The notes under the pieces were generated by a model. That model made no database searches, was not told the DNA's origin, and saw only the letters and a program-made list of their open reading frames with translations. A stretch of DNA of 64,000 bases from GCA-2746795 sp963747345 (GTDB lineage: Bacteria > Chloroflexota > Anaerolineae > Promineifilales > Promineifilaceae): positions 248,001-312,000 of the forward strand of contig CAVVFA010000001.1 of NCBI GenBank assembly GCA_963747345.1, read 5' to 3'. Each line of letters begins with the position of its first letter. The first letter of the stretch is position 1. The translations under genes and the position numbers were made by a program. Positions 37,809 through 46,536 of this stretch are shown here, piece by piece.

Positions 37809-38252
37809 ATGAATGAGAAAACGAACGAACCTGATTTATCCCGCCGCCGATTTTTGGCACTGTTGACCCATGGCGGCTGGGTGGCGGCGATGGGTGTATT
37901 GGTCTACCAGATGGGGCGGTTTGTGGGAGCGCGGGATTTACAATCCAGCCCGAAGTCGGTCGTGGTAGCGGGCAAATTGTCCGATTTTCCACCCGGCTCC
38001 ACCACCTACGTCAGTGACGCGCGGGCCTGGGTGGAAAATGAAAACGGGAACCTCAGGGCGTTGGATGCCGTTTGCACCCATATGGGCTGTCTGGTGCAGA
38101 AAAGGGAAACGGCCGTTCCCGGTTTTCAGTGTCCGTGTCATGGCAGTCAGTATGGGGAAGATGGGGAAGTAGAGCAGGGGCCAGCGGAACGGCCGTTACG
38201 ACACCTAAGCGTAGAAACCACAGCCAATGACATCGTTGTCATTCGTACTTGA
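37809..38252 (+). CDS. Rieske iron-sulfur protein
   Basis: 147 residues from the ATG at 37809. SRRRFLALLTHGGWVAAMGV is a twin-arginine-like signal anchor. The [2Fe-2S] ligands are in DAVCTHMGCLVQ and FQCPCHGSQYGEDGEV, the C-T-H-x-G-C and C-P-C-H-G-S boxes with both disulfide cysteines. It is the electron acceptor from quinol in the bc-like complex with the cytochrome b at 35389. It is preceded by a GAGATTGG-word hairpin. Two palindrome copies in the gene encode ETAV and ERPLR. Confidence 0.92.
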   Translation: MNEKTNEPDLSRRRFLALLTHGGWVAAMGVLVYQMGRFVGARDLQSSPKSVVVAGKLSDFPPGSTTYVSDARAWVENENGNLRALDAVCTHMGCLVQKRETAVPGFQCPCHGSQYGEDGEVEQGPAERPLRHLSVETTANDIVVIRT

Positions 38253-38261
38253 CAAAAATCA

Positions 38262-38332
38262 AACCTAGAAGATTGGCAATAAATCATCAATCTCGGTAAT
38301 TTCATCTTAATCTTCAATCTCTAATCTTTCTA
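38262..38332. repeat. GAGATTGG-word region between convergent genes
   Basis: AAGATTGGCAATAAATCATC and CATCTTAATCTTCAATCTCTAATC form a looser hairpin between the Rieske gene (plus) and the PocR gene (minus), where it could serve as a terminator. Confidence 0.55.
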
Positions 38333-39082
38333 CTCTTCAACAAGGGCGCTGATACTGGCAATGCGCTGCAACCGATTGAGCATGTCGGCGCGTTCCAGGC
38401 TGATAAGCGTGAACGTATCGGCCAATTTTTGCAGCCAGTGTGTGATTTTGATCTGTGTCTCTGCATTGAGAATGCGCTGAGTTCCAGCCACAGCGGCTAA
38501 TTCGGCCGCATCCAGGCCATGTTTTTTCGCCAACTGTTTAATTTGAGTTTGCCGCACGGCAGGGTCTACGGGCGACGTAAAAAATTGACCTGCCACAAAC
38601 ATAGCCGGAGACTCCCCATCTGCTTCAATCCGTGCCCGAGCATACTGAAAACCAGCGTGGCAAGTAGAGAATTGTGGCATCTTTTCATGCTGATTAGCGA
38701 GTTCCCGCCAGGATTGCATACACGCTTGCTGACCGGACTCAGTGCTGAGAATGAGATTGCAAAACGCGCACGAGTTGCTGATTTCGGTGATGGGTTGACC
38801 GTCGGTATCTGTGATAATGGCCCCCACTTCTACGGCTTCGGCACTGACATCTTGAATGGATTGCAGACAGTGGATAGGCAAGATTTCTTTGGAGAGCCGC
38901 GGTATTTCGTGGGTAGGCGCCGGTGTGCCAGTGAGCAGGGCATCCACTTCCGGTCGAGGGAATCGCCACTGCTGCCCAACTTTGACGCCGTGTAAACGGC
39001 CGTCTTTCAACATGCGGTAAATCGTGGTGCGATCTACTTGTAGTTGGTCTTGTACTTGTTTGGTGGTTAGTAATTCATTCAT
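38330..39082 (-). CDS. Excisionase-type HTH plus PocR sensor regulator
   Basis: 250 residues. The first 55 form an excisionase/MerR-like DNA-binding domain (LLTTKQVQDQLQVDRTTIYR, then GVKVGQQWRFPRPEVDALL). The rest is a PocR-type sensory domain: SNSCAFCNLILSTESGQQAC and FSTCHAGFQYARARIEADG carry the usual cysteines, and MFVAGQFFTSPV is typical. PocR domains sense small molecules or redox state, first known from propanediol regulation. There is no AraC-type output, so DNA binding must use the N-terminal domain. It sits convergent to the Rieske operon and next to the PsrABC-like operon and may control either. Confidence 0.8.
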   Translation of the reverse strand: MNELLTTKQVQDQLQVDRTTIYRMLKDGRLHGVKVGQQWRFPRPEVDALLTGTPAPTHEIPRLSKEILPIHCLQSIQDVSAEAVEVGAIITDTDGQPITEISNSCAFCNLILSTESGQQACMQSWRELANQHEKMPQFSTCHAGFQYARARIEADGESPAMFVAGQFFTSPVDPAVRQTQIKQLAKKHGLDAAELAAVAGTQRILNAETQIKITHWLQKLADTFTLISLERADMLNRLQRIASISALVEE

Positions 39083-39200
39083 TTAGAATCATGCCTTTCG
39101 GGTCAGTAGAAATAGATTGCACCTGTGCGCTATCAAAAGATTATAAACAACAGGCGAGTGACTTACAAAAAGGCTTGTCGTTAATTGCCAATTGCCTGGC

Positions 39201-40401
39201 TCAATCACCAGATACTTTGGGACGCATTACCTGTCGTGAGGATTTCCGCTCATGGGTTGCCACTGTCGGAACCACCACCGTTTCATCAAACAACGGGAAA
39301 TAGTGGGCGATGAGGGAATAGGCTAAAACGGCCGTTGCCACCACGCCCACCAAAATCGCCACTTCCATCCAATGTGGCGAATAAACCTCGCCATTAACCG
39401 GTCTCATGGCAAACCAGGACACGTTGAATCGATTCAAAACCGTGCCTAATAAGACGAAACTCGTGCCCAATCAAAACACCAATGCGGTTGTGCCGCACCT
39501 TTTTGAAGGAGAACAAGATAATGGGAATCACGACCCCAATTGCCAGCTCCGTTAAAAAGAGGGCGCTGTAAGTGCCGCTGCTAAACAGCAGGTGCAGTTC
39601 GTCCGTAATTTCCAGTTCGCCTAATTTGAGCACCAGATAAACGCCTAATACCCAGGGGATAAACCAAACCAATTCCGCCATGACATTTTCTGGCAGTGTG
39701 CGTTTGAAAACCCAGAAACTAATGACAGCACCGGCTGTTACCATCGCCAAACCAGCCGCCAGCGACAAAATCAAGAAAAATACCGGTAATAACATCGAGT
39801 ACCACAGCGGATGCAGCCGCGATGACATGATCACAAACAACGTACCCAATGAAGATTGGTGCAAGGTGGACAGGGTTACGCCGGCAATCACCAGCGGAAT
39901 CGTCCATTTCTCGATGATGGGCAAAATACCGCTAAATCGGGAATTTTTCAGAAAAACCGGGCTAAGTTCGTAAATCAAGATGGTGGAATAGAGGGCGATA
40001 CACCAACTCACTTCAAACAATGCTGAATTGAGGTTGGGGTAAATCAGGAAGTGGTAAAAACGATCCCAGCGCCCCAAATCCATAAACAAAATGACCAGCA
40101 CCGACGAGTAGCCAATCAAACCAGCCAACACGGTCGGTTTCACCGCTGGATGTAGTTCGTGCAGATGGAATACGTACACCAAAGCCGCCAGCGTAAACGC
40201 GCCGCCAGAAAAGGCGACTGTGGACAAATCGAAGCTGATCCAGATGCCCCAGGGGAACGCCTTGCTCAAATTGGTTGTCGTGCCCAGCCCCGCGTACAGA
40301 CGATACGCGCCTACCGACAGACCAGCGGCGGCAATGACCGCCAGAATGTAGTAGCCTACTGATAAGGATTTGATTTCGTCACTGATTTTTTTAATGAACA
40401 T
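39201..40401 (-). CDS. NrfD/PsrC-type membrane subunit (one frameshift)
   Basis: About 399 residues when joined at a break near 39460. NrfD/HybB-like quinone-reacting membrane subunit with about ten helices (for example AVIAAAGLSVGAYRLYAGLG, SVLVILFMDLGRWDRFYHFL, TLSTLHQSSLGTLFVIMSSR). The C-terminal part in the second frame, VLNRFNVSWFAMRPVNGEVY followed by a last helix, is typical of HybB-type subunits. It would exchange electrons between the menaquinone pool and the 4Fe-4S subunit encoded just upstream (40404). It is the last gene of the psr-like operon. No haem is expected. Confidence 0.85.
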
Positions 40402-40403
40402 GA

Positions 40404-41271
40404 TTATTCCTCTACCGCCTCGTCTGGAGTTGTTTCGTCTGGGGTGGCCGCTCCTGGGGAGGAGGAAACGGCCACTTCGACTTCGCTCAGTGCAGGCGTT
40501 TCCCCATGCGTCTCTTTCGCCAACTCAGCCATCGCCTCTTCATGGTGCTTAATCGTCAGATAAACACCACTCAAGCCGATAGCAACAGCGCCCGCTACCG
40601 CTGGTGTGCCATGCGTCACCAATCGGTTTGTATAGGCCGAAGACACAACCCCACCGCTCGGGAAACCCAATTCTTCAAAAGGAACCGGCGAAACATAGAA
40701 AGTGGCCGTTCCCCCATTTTCAGTTTCACCATATACGTGGTCAATATATTTACCTGGGTTTGATTCAATACGTTGATGCGCCTGTTCCAACATACTTTCC
40801 TTGGGGCCATACATGATGGCATCTGTCGGGCAGGTCGCGGCACAAGCCGGTTCCCCTTCGCCCGCTGCCAGCCGGGAAACACACATATCACACTTCACAA
40901 TAAGCGGGAAGCGCACGTCCCATTCAAAATTTGGCACCTGGAAAGGACAGGCATACATGCAGTAGCGACAGCCAATGCAGCGGTCATCGTCATACGTGAC
41001 GATGCCGCTCGTCGCTCTTTTGCAGTGCGCCCACCGTGCAGGCCGATACGCAAGAGGGATCATCACAGTGCATACAATGATAAGGTGCTGAATAGCGCGA
41101 CAGGTCGGGAAACTGCCCGGTGACGCCCGTTTCTTTAATCCAGATACGGGAAATATCATTGGGCACTTCATTTTCAACACTGCAAGCGACTAAACAAGCA
41201 CGGCAGTCAATACAGCGGGAGGCATCGATTAAGAAGCCATATTCTTTTTGGGAACTTGTTTTTTCTGACAT
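40404..41271 (-). CDS. 4Fe-4S electron-transfer subunit, PsrB/NrfC-like (one frameshift)
   Basis: About 289 residues joined near 41005. Ferredoxin-type clusters are visible in order: SRCIDCRACLVACSVEN, CMHCDDPSCVSACTVGAL, DRCIGCRYCMYACPF, and VKCDMCVSRLAAGE with ACAATCPTDAI, which gives four [4Fe-4S] clusters. After about residue 230 a membrane helix (TPAVAGAVAIGLSGVYLTI) and an acidic tail are added, so it is anchored. It links the molybdopterin subunit to the NrfD subunit. It starts 37 bases after the molybdopterin gene, and its stop is 2 bases before the NrfD start. Confidence 0.88.
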
Positions 41272-41287
41272 AGATAGTCTCGTTAAA

Positions 41288-41323
41288 CGGCTAAACGGCC
41301 GTTAGCGGCTAAACGGCCGTTAG
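41288..41323. repeat. Tandem duplicated palindrome
   Basis: Two perfect 18-base units CGGCTAAACGGCCGTTAG stand in tandem (41288-41305, 41306-41323). The second unit supplies the last codons and stop of the molybdopterin gene (T-A-V-stop), so the palindrome shapes a protein end. Confidence 0.9.
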
Positions 41324-43483
41324 CGTCACAAACGTCTGGCTCAAAGCCTGTCCGCCGCTAATCGGATCCGTATTCGTCACATGCAGCACCGAAGAACTGG
41401 CACCCACTCCATAAGCCGTCGTCAACCCCTTCGATAATTTGCCGTAACCGGGCGTCATATACAAACAATCGGGCCGAATCGCTTCTGTCACCATCAATTC
41501 GATATTGATCTCGCCCACATCACTGGTCACTTTCACCAGATCATTGTCGGCCAATCCCAGCCCTTTAGCCGCCACCGGATTCATCCACAGACGCGGTTCT
41601 TCTTCATATTTGTGCAGCAATTGGTTGTTTTGTGTGGCAAACTGCGTATGCCGCCCCACCTTACCCGTCAGCAAATAAAACTTGCCTGCTGGCGGACGCG
41701 GCGGCTCTTCCCAAGTCGGCACGGCCGTAAAACCAGCCCGATCCAAAGTGTCAGAAAACAGCTCCACCTTGCCCGATGGGGTGTTCCACGCAAATTCATC
41801 CGCTTCTTCTGACGTTGGTAGTTGGGCATACCCTTTCAGGCGTACTTCTTGCAACGTCACACCCAACGGCGCAAGCTGCTGACGCAGGTAATCTTCCTCA
41901 TCCGTGTATTGGAAAAATTCACCCAATCCCAGCCGCTCGCCCAACTCCTTATAAATCCACAACGCCGATTTCGCATCGCCTTGCGGTTGGATAACTGGCT
42001 GCCGCAAAAAAGCTTTATCGCCGACAATGTTTAGCGGGTCGTACCGTTCCAGGTAGGAGGCTTCCGGCAGCACCACATCGGCAAACCAGGCAGTGTCGTT
42101 GAGTGAAATGTCCACAACGGCGATGAAATCCATCTTGCTCATCGCTTCCAACGTGCGCGTTCGGTCTGGCAGAGATTGCACCGGATTTTGACGGGAGATA
42201 AACCAGCCATGTGCTTGATAGGGTTCTTCCGCCAGAATCGCATCACGCAGTTCTTGGAAAACACCCAGTTTGAACGGGACGAGCGGGTATTTCCAGGGCA
42301 CGCCATCCAGGCGCATAGCGGTCGCTCGCGGATAGGGCGGCTGGGGCGGTGCGCCCAACGGTCCGCCGCCTTCACCTGCGGCCGGTTTGAGGTGGATACC
42401 CCAATTGCCAACCAGGGCATTCAAACAAGCAATCGCTCGTTCCGTCTGGAAGGAGTTGACAAAGTTAGAGGTGCGCCAGCCGTTGTGGGCTAATGCATGG
42501 GGCGCGGCGTCGCTAAACTCGCGGGCAATCCGGCGCATCACTTCGGCGTCAATGTCGGTGATCGGAGCGGCCCATTCTGGTGAAAACGGCCGTATTTCCG
42601 CCGCCAACTGCTCAAACCCCACTGTATACTTGGCGACAAACTCATGATCATAGCGGTCTTCGCTGATAATCACGTTCATCAAGGCCAGGTGGAAGGCCAA
42701 ATCTGTGCCTGGGCGAATAGGACACCACGCTTCCGATTTAGCGGCCGTTTTCGTGAAACGCGGGTCTAAATACGTCACCTTCAAGCCGCGATCAATCGCG
42801 TGGCTGAGAATGCTCGTCTCCGACGTGGAAATCGCTTCCATCAGATTACGACCCGTCAGAATGAGATATTCCAAATCGGCATAACTACGGTCTGGCTCTT
42901 CCATGCCGTAGGTCATCTGATTCGCCACAATCATGGCGTTGAAACAGAGACTGCGCTGCGTGCCATAATTGGGAGAGCCATAGGCATTGAGCAAATTCTC
43001 AAACTGCACCTGCGAAAGATTATGTGTGGACGAAAAAACCATCGCTTCCGGCCCATACTTCTCTTTAATCTCCAGCATGTTTTGGGCGACGATGTCTAAT
43101 GCTTCTTCCCAAGATGCCTCGCGGAATTTACCTTCGCCACGCTCGCCAACCCGCACCAGCGGCGTTAATACGCGGTCGGGATCATAGGTGCTCATCAGGC
43201 CAGCCTGGCCTCGGGCGCATAAAAAGCCGAGCGAATGCGAATGTTCGGCATTGCCTTCCAACTTGACCACGCGCCCTTCTATGACTTTGGCGCGAACTCC
43301 ACAGCGCCAAACGCACATTTCGCACATGGTGGGAATGTAGCCATTGCCCTGAGCATCGAGGAAACCCGCTTCTTTGGCGGCTTCGGCCACATGAATGGGC
43401 AGCAACTGGCCCACGGCTACCGCGCCCACCGTTGCCCCGAAAATCTTTAGAAAATCACGACGGTTAATTGTTGTCGTAGTCAT
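41309..43483 (-). CDS. Molybdopterin oxidoreductase, PsrA/PhsA-like
   Basis: 724-residue catalytic subunit of the DMSO-reductase superfamily. INRRDFLKIFGATVGAVAV is a twin-arginine signal, so the complex faces the outside. The N-terminal [4Fe-4S] ligands are Cys54, Cys57, Cys61 and Cys89 (PTMCEMCVWRCGVRAK, GFLCARG). Cys180 in TQRSLCFNAM is at the molybdenum-ligand position, as in polysulfide/thiosulfate reductases and NapA. The C-terminal molybdopterin-binding domain has LLTGKVGRHTQFATQNNQLL. With the 4Fe-4S and NrfD genes it forms a complete PsrABC-like complex. Substrate may be polysulfide, thiosulfate or tetrathionate; arsenate or selenate cannot be excluded. The last three residues (TAV) come from a palindrome. 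Confidence 0.88.
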   Translation of the reverse strand: MTTTTINRRDFLKIFGATVGAVAVGQLLPIHVAEAAKEAGFLDAQGNGYIPTMCEMCVWRCGVRAKVIEGRVVKLEGNAEHSHSLGFLCARGQAGLMSTYDPDRVLTPLVRVGERGEGKFREASWEEALDIVAQNMLEIKEKYGPEAMVFSSTHNLSQVQFENLLNAYGSPNYGTQRSLCFNAMIVANQMTYGMEEPDRSYADLEYLILTGRNLMEAISTSETSILSHAIDRGLKVTYLDPRFTKTAAKSEAWCPIRPGTDLAFHLALMNVIISEDRYDHEFVAKYTVGFEQLAAEIRPFSPEWAAPITDIDAEVMRRIAREFSDAAPHALAHNGWRTSNFVNSFQTERAIACLNALVGNWGIHLKPAAGEGGGPLGAPPQPPYPRATAMRLDGVPWKYPLVPFKLGVFQELRDAILAEEPYQAHGWFISRQNPVQSLPDRTRTLEAMSKMDFIAVVDISLNDTAWFADVVLPEASYLERYDPLNIVGDKAFLRQPVIQPQGDAKSALWIYKELGERLGLGEFFQYTDEEDYLRQQLAPLGVTLQEVRLKGYAQLPTSEEADEFAWNTPSGKVELFSDTLDRAGFTAVPTWEEPPRPPAGKFYLLTGKVGRHTQFATQNNQLLHKYEEEPRLWMNPVAAKGLGLADNDLVKVTSDVGEINIELMVTEAIRPDCLYMTPGYGKLSKGLTTAYGVGASSSVLHVTNTDPISGGQALSQTFVTLTAV

Positions 43484-43553
43484 ATTAAATCCTGTGAAAT
43501 TGGTTCAGTTTAGAAGTTCAACTTTTCTAAAAAGTTGAACTTCTTGTCTTTCG

Positions 43554-44113
43554 TTACTCTGCCATCTTATCCCGGCGCTGCATCCGAGCGCGATCAATCA
43601 GATAGAACAAGAAGAGACTGAACAAGGCGAAGAAGAGGATGACCAACGCCGAGTTAAGGTTCCATAAATCAGGGATGATGATCGAACCCATATTGGCAAT
43701 GGCCGAAATTTTTGGAAATAAGGATGGATAAATCAGCCCATAAATGGCTGCGCCTGTGGTGAAACCCAATAAGCCAGGAATGAGATAGTCTAATTTGCCT
43801 TCGCCGGACCCGGCGACACATGTGCCCGGTCAGAAACCGGTGAAGGCCATGCCCACGCCAAATATCAGGCCGCCAATCACGTTACCGGCGATGTAGGTGG
43901 CGGGCACACTGGGAAAGGTGATGACACCCATCCACTTTAGGGTGTACAGACCGGTCATCGAGACGATGAGCGCCGGTCATCATGAATTTGAGTACGGCCA
44001 TATCGGTGAAGCGGAAGACATTGACGATTTTGTGGTATTTGGTCAGCCCTGCTTTTTGCAGTGACAGGCCAAAAAAGACACCTAAAACTAAGAGCTATTA
44101 TGTAGTTAAGCAT
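43554..44113 (-). CDS. YeeE/YedE subunit with UGA at the conserved cysteine (frameshifts)
   Basis: Starts at the ATG at 44113 (GTAGGAGATATTAAAC upstream). The reading frame must shift near 44095 and near 43977 to give LLVLGVFFGLSLQKAGLTKY, FRFTDMAVLKFMM and LYTLKWMGVITFPSVPATYI. It then reads GVGMAFTGF-UGA-PGTCVAGSGEGKLDYLIPG: the UGA at 43830-43832 lies exactly where YeeE proteins have the Cys of CPGT (the paralogue at 27826 reads GFCPGTS). The frame stays open for 91 more codons, with LLGFTTGAAIYGLIYPSLF and a last helix. Either a mutated or misread cysteine codon, or selenocysteine (see findings). It is paired with the subunit at 44116 and upstream of the PsrA-like gene. Confidence 0.65.
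43802..43832 (-). promoter_or_regulatory. SECIS-like hairpin after an in-frame UGA
   Basis: Read on the minus strand, UGA (43832-43830) is followed after 14 bases by CGCCG-GGUC-CGGCG, a perfect 5-base-pair stem with a GGUC loop (43815-43802). Bacterial SECIS elements sit at about this distance and need a GU in the apical loop. GC-rich coding DNA can form such stems by chance, so this is only a candidate. Confidence 0.3.
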
Positions 44114-44115
44114 GT

Positions 44116-44649
44116 TTAATATCTCCTACCGTAAACGAGCCAGGCGGTGGCAATGCCGGAGGCAAACATCGCGCCAATAAAAATGAAAGCGGCTGGCGCA
44201 AGCAACATCCCCCCAGAGATGGCTAACCCGCTGGTACAACCGCCGGCAATGCCTGCGCCTATCTCTAAAACAATCGCACCCAGGAATGCCAGAAGCCAAC
44301 GCTTCGGCCAACTGGGGCCAAATACTTGTTTCCATTGCTCGTCGGAGTTCATGCGCAGTTTCCAGGTGCGGCTAGACCAGGCGCCCAGCATCCCGCCAAA
44401 AAACACGCCGATGAGCAGCACGCCAGACCAGGTAAGTCCTGGCGGCATGACGTAGTTAAAGTACAAATTATCAAACAGCGTTGGGGCGACTGTTTGGCCG
44501 ATGGCTCCAGCCAAATTTTCAAACGACCCTGATGCACCTAGTAGGCTGTCGCTGAGGAGGACGGCTAGAATACCGACAACTCCCAACAAGGCGCCAGCCA
44601 CGTAAGGCGACCACTCTTCTTTTTGAAATTGCTCTTTTAGCCAATCCAT
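44116..44649 (-). CDS. YeeE/YedE transporter subunit, GCTSG type
   Basis: 177 residues with five membrane helices. GAGIAGGCTSGLAISGGMLL contains the conserved cysteine of the second YeeE half. GVFFGGMLGAWSSRTWKLRMNSDEQWKQVFG is the usual cytoplasmic loop (quoted in parts: GVFFGGMLGAWSSRTW, EQWKQVFG). It is paired with the UGA-containing subunit whose ATG follows 2 bases after this stop, so translation is coupled. Together they may import a sulfur or selenium compound for the molybdopterin complex downstream. A similar pair occurs at 27826/29146, so this locus has two such systems. Confidence 0.85.
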   Translation of the reverse strand: MDWLKEQFQKEEWSPYVAGALLGVVGILAVLLSDSLLGASGSFENLAGAIGQTVAPTLFDNLYFNYVMPPGLTWSGVLLIGVFFGGMLGAWSSRTWKLRMNSDEQWKQVFGPSWPKRWLLAFLGAIVLEIGAGIAGGCTSGLAISGGMLLAPAAFIFIGAMFASGIATAWLVYGRRY

Positions 44650-44738
44650 TTTTTCTCCCGTTGTTGAAATAGGTATTCAGACCCTAAGAGTTTCGTTTCG
44701 AGGTTTTAGAATATCTCGGAGGTTTCAAACCCTTAGAG

Positions 44739-45699
44739 TTAGTCACCACTGCTGGCGAGGGCCAGCAGCAGTGCTTGCGATTCTCGGTCTAGTTGGCGGA
44801 CTTGCTGCACGAGTTCTGGTTGTAGCCGTACTAAATCGTGCAATAGGGTTTGGGCTTGAGCCGGGTTTTCCAGGAAGCGGTAGAGGTCCTGTAAGGCGTC
44901 GGCGGATAGTTGGCTGAGACGCGGCAGCAAAGCGATGACTGGCGCTGGATAATCGGGATATTTGCTCTTTTGTTCAGCCAGGACTGATTCGCTGACAGGG
45001 GTAGTTGATTGACGACGATGCCGTTCGTTCCAGATGACAAAAGCGCCGCCCCCTACGAGGACGAGGACGATAAGACCGACTAAGATGCGATTGCCCCAGT
45101 TGATGATTTTGATGCCAAGTACGGTTTCATTGTAGCGGGCTACGTAGTCGATGACGTTGGGGTCGTTGACGACGAGGCCGGATGGGGCAGAGGGAGCCGT
45201 GCTGGAGCCGGAGCTAGGGGGAATTGATGTATCAGAGGAGGAGGGTGGAGGGGCAACGGCCGTTTCCCCATCCCCATCCACCAGCAACCGGAGGTTGAGC
45301 GCCAGAATCGGAGCCGCCGCCACTGCCAATTTCCACACCGAGGGCTACCGCATAGACATCGGCACGCTCGGCCAAATCAGCGGCGTGGCAGTTGCCGCAG
45401 CTTACCTGCACGTTGTCCATCGGCGCTTCCATGCCTACGTGGGCAGTTTCTTTGTCGGTAGCTTGCACGTTGCCAGCATGACAAAACTCGCAGAAATCGC
45501 CAAAGGCGTGAGCCTGATGCCAGTTTGTGCCGTCGGCGTTAACGGGGGCTTCTCCTTGCACTTCGTGGCAGTTTTTGCACGATGAGGCGGATGAACCGCA
45601 CTGCGCCTGAGCTGACTGCGGAACTGTCAGACCCAGAAACAGAATAATGCCACCGAACAGTAAAAACCAGGGAATTAGGTGGGTCTTGTTTTTTATCAT
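44739..45699 (-). CDS. Trihaem cytochrome c with membrane anchor (one frameshift)
   Basis: About 320 residues after joining near 45330. A signal peptide (1-32, ending SAQA) is followed by haem sites CKNCH, CEFCH and CGNCH within 110 residues. A proline/serine-rich linker (APPPSSSDTSIPPSSG) leads to one membrane helix (LVGLIVLVLVGGGAFVIW) and a cytoplasmic helical domain of 80 residues rich in leucine and glutamine. It is the first structural gene behind ArsR regulator 2 and probably mediates between the PsrABC-like complex and extracytoplasmic carriers. The cytoplasmic domain is not recognised. Confidence 0.75.
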
Positions 45700-45722
45700 A
45701 TCTATCTTCCTGATTACGCGAG

Positions 45723-46049
45723 CTAACGGCCGTTTAGAACGGCCGTTTTTTGGGCAATGGCCTCAACCATCACGAGGTGTAAGGTGTTTAATACCTGGAT
45801 AATGCGCTGATCTGCCAAGTGATAAATCACGCCGGTACCTTTTTGCTGCGTGGTGACCAGCGATTGTTGGCGCAGCACCCGTAAATGACGTGATACGGTT
45901 GGCTGCGGGATGTTCAAATCATGTGCCAGGGAGTTGACGTAGCTGGGCTGCTCGGCCAAGGCGTACAAAATCTGAATGCGTTTGGGATCGGCCAATGCCT
46001 GGCACACATTGGCATGTAGGGTCAAATCATTTTCAGTGGAACTTATCAT
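45723..46049 (-). CDS. ArsR-family transcription regulator 2
   Basis: 108 residues, a clear paralogue of the regulator at 34104 (compare NVCQALADPKRIQILYAL with NICQALGDPKRILILYAL; IPQPTVSRHLRVLRQQSLV with MPQPTVSRHLRVLRQRNLV). A single cysteine is kept in the same place. It probably controls the trihaem/YeeE/PsrABC operon that follows on the same strand. Its last residues TAVLNGR are encoded entirely by two adjacent palindrome copies, and the regulator at 34104 lacks this tail, so the palindromes extended the protein. Confidence 0.87.
   Translation of the reverse strand: MISSTENDLTLHANVCQALADPKRIQILYALAEQPSYVNSLAHDLNIPQPTVSRHLRVLRQQSLVTTQQKGTGVIYHLADQRIIQVLNTLHLVMVEAIAQKTAVLNGR
45725..45747. 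repeat. Two palindrome copies 3 bases apart
   Basis: AACGGCCGTT at 45725 and 45738 are separated by TAG. They encode the C-terminus of ArsR regulator 2 in two different frames (NGR and TAV). Confidence 0.9.
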
Positions 46050-46536
46050 CGCTTTTATCTTTCCCGTCAGACGGGTTTAACGGTTAATACCTGCTGTTTC
46101 ATCTACTGTCGAAAGGTTAATCTAGCTTCATGCGCTAGAGGACATTTCCACGACTTGCTATATAATGCATTAATATGCTATAAGTTGCAATAGTAAATTT
46201 GTCAAAAAACCAAGAAGGTGACATTTGTCACATGGATAGATGATAAAGATCCACAATTTTAGTTTTGAGGTAACTACTAACCGCAGAGGAGCGGAGAACT
46301 TAGAGATTTCTCTGGACACACCTCCGGGCTCTCTGCGGTTTAATCCAGCCAGATTTAGTTTGGGATGGCAGATATAGGAACGAGTTTTCTTCGTTGACGT
46401 AACGTTTTCCATAAAAAGTGGTTATAGGTAGTGTAATAAGTTTTTGTGTGCAGAAGAAAAAGCAAGTTGTTTATATTTTATTTTTGGTAACGACGTGAAA
46501 ACGGGTTGCCCATCAAATGTCAGTCAAGGAGAAAAC
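46050..46536. other. Intergenic region with hairpin and operator-like site
   Basis: No gene. Near 46159-46185, upstream of ArsR regulator 2, TATAATGCATTAATATGCTATA is an imperfect AT-rich palindrome that could be its operator. 46279-46340 holds a hairpin (next entry). The rest shows nothing. Confidence 0.45.
46279..46340. repeat. Hairpin AACCGCAGAG / CTCTGCGGTT
   Basis: Perfect 10-base arms 42 bases apart enclose further GAGCGGAGA / TCTCTG words. CGCAGAG-word hairpins are frequent intergenic repeats in filamentous bacteria. Confidence 0.65.

Noticed and set aside
41288..41323. Possible start of a CRISPR array
   Set aside because: Only two units, 18 bases, with no spacer between; it is a tandem copy of the dispersed palindrome.
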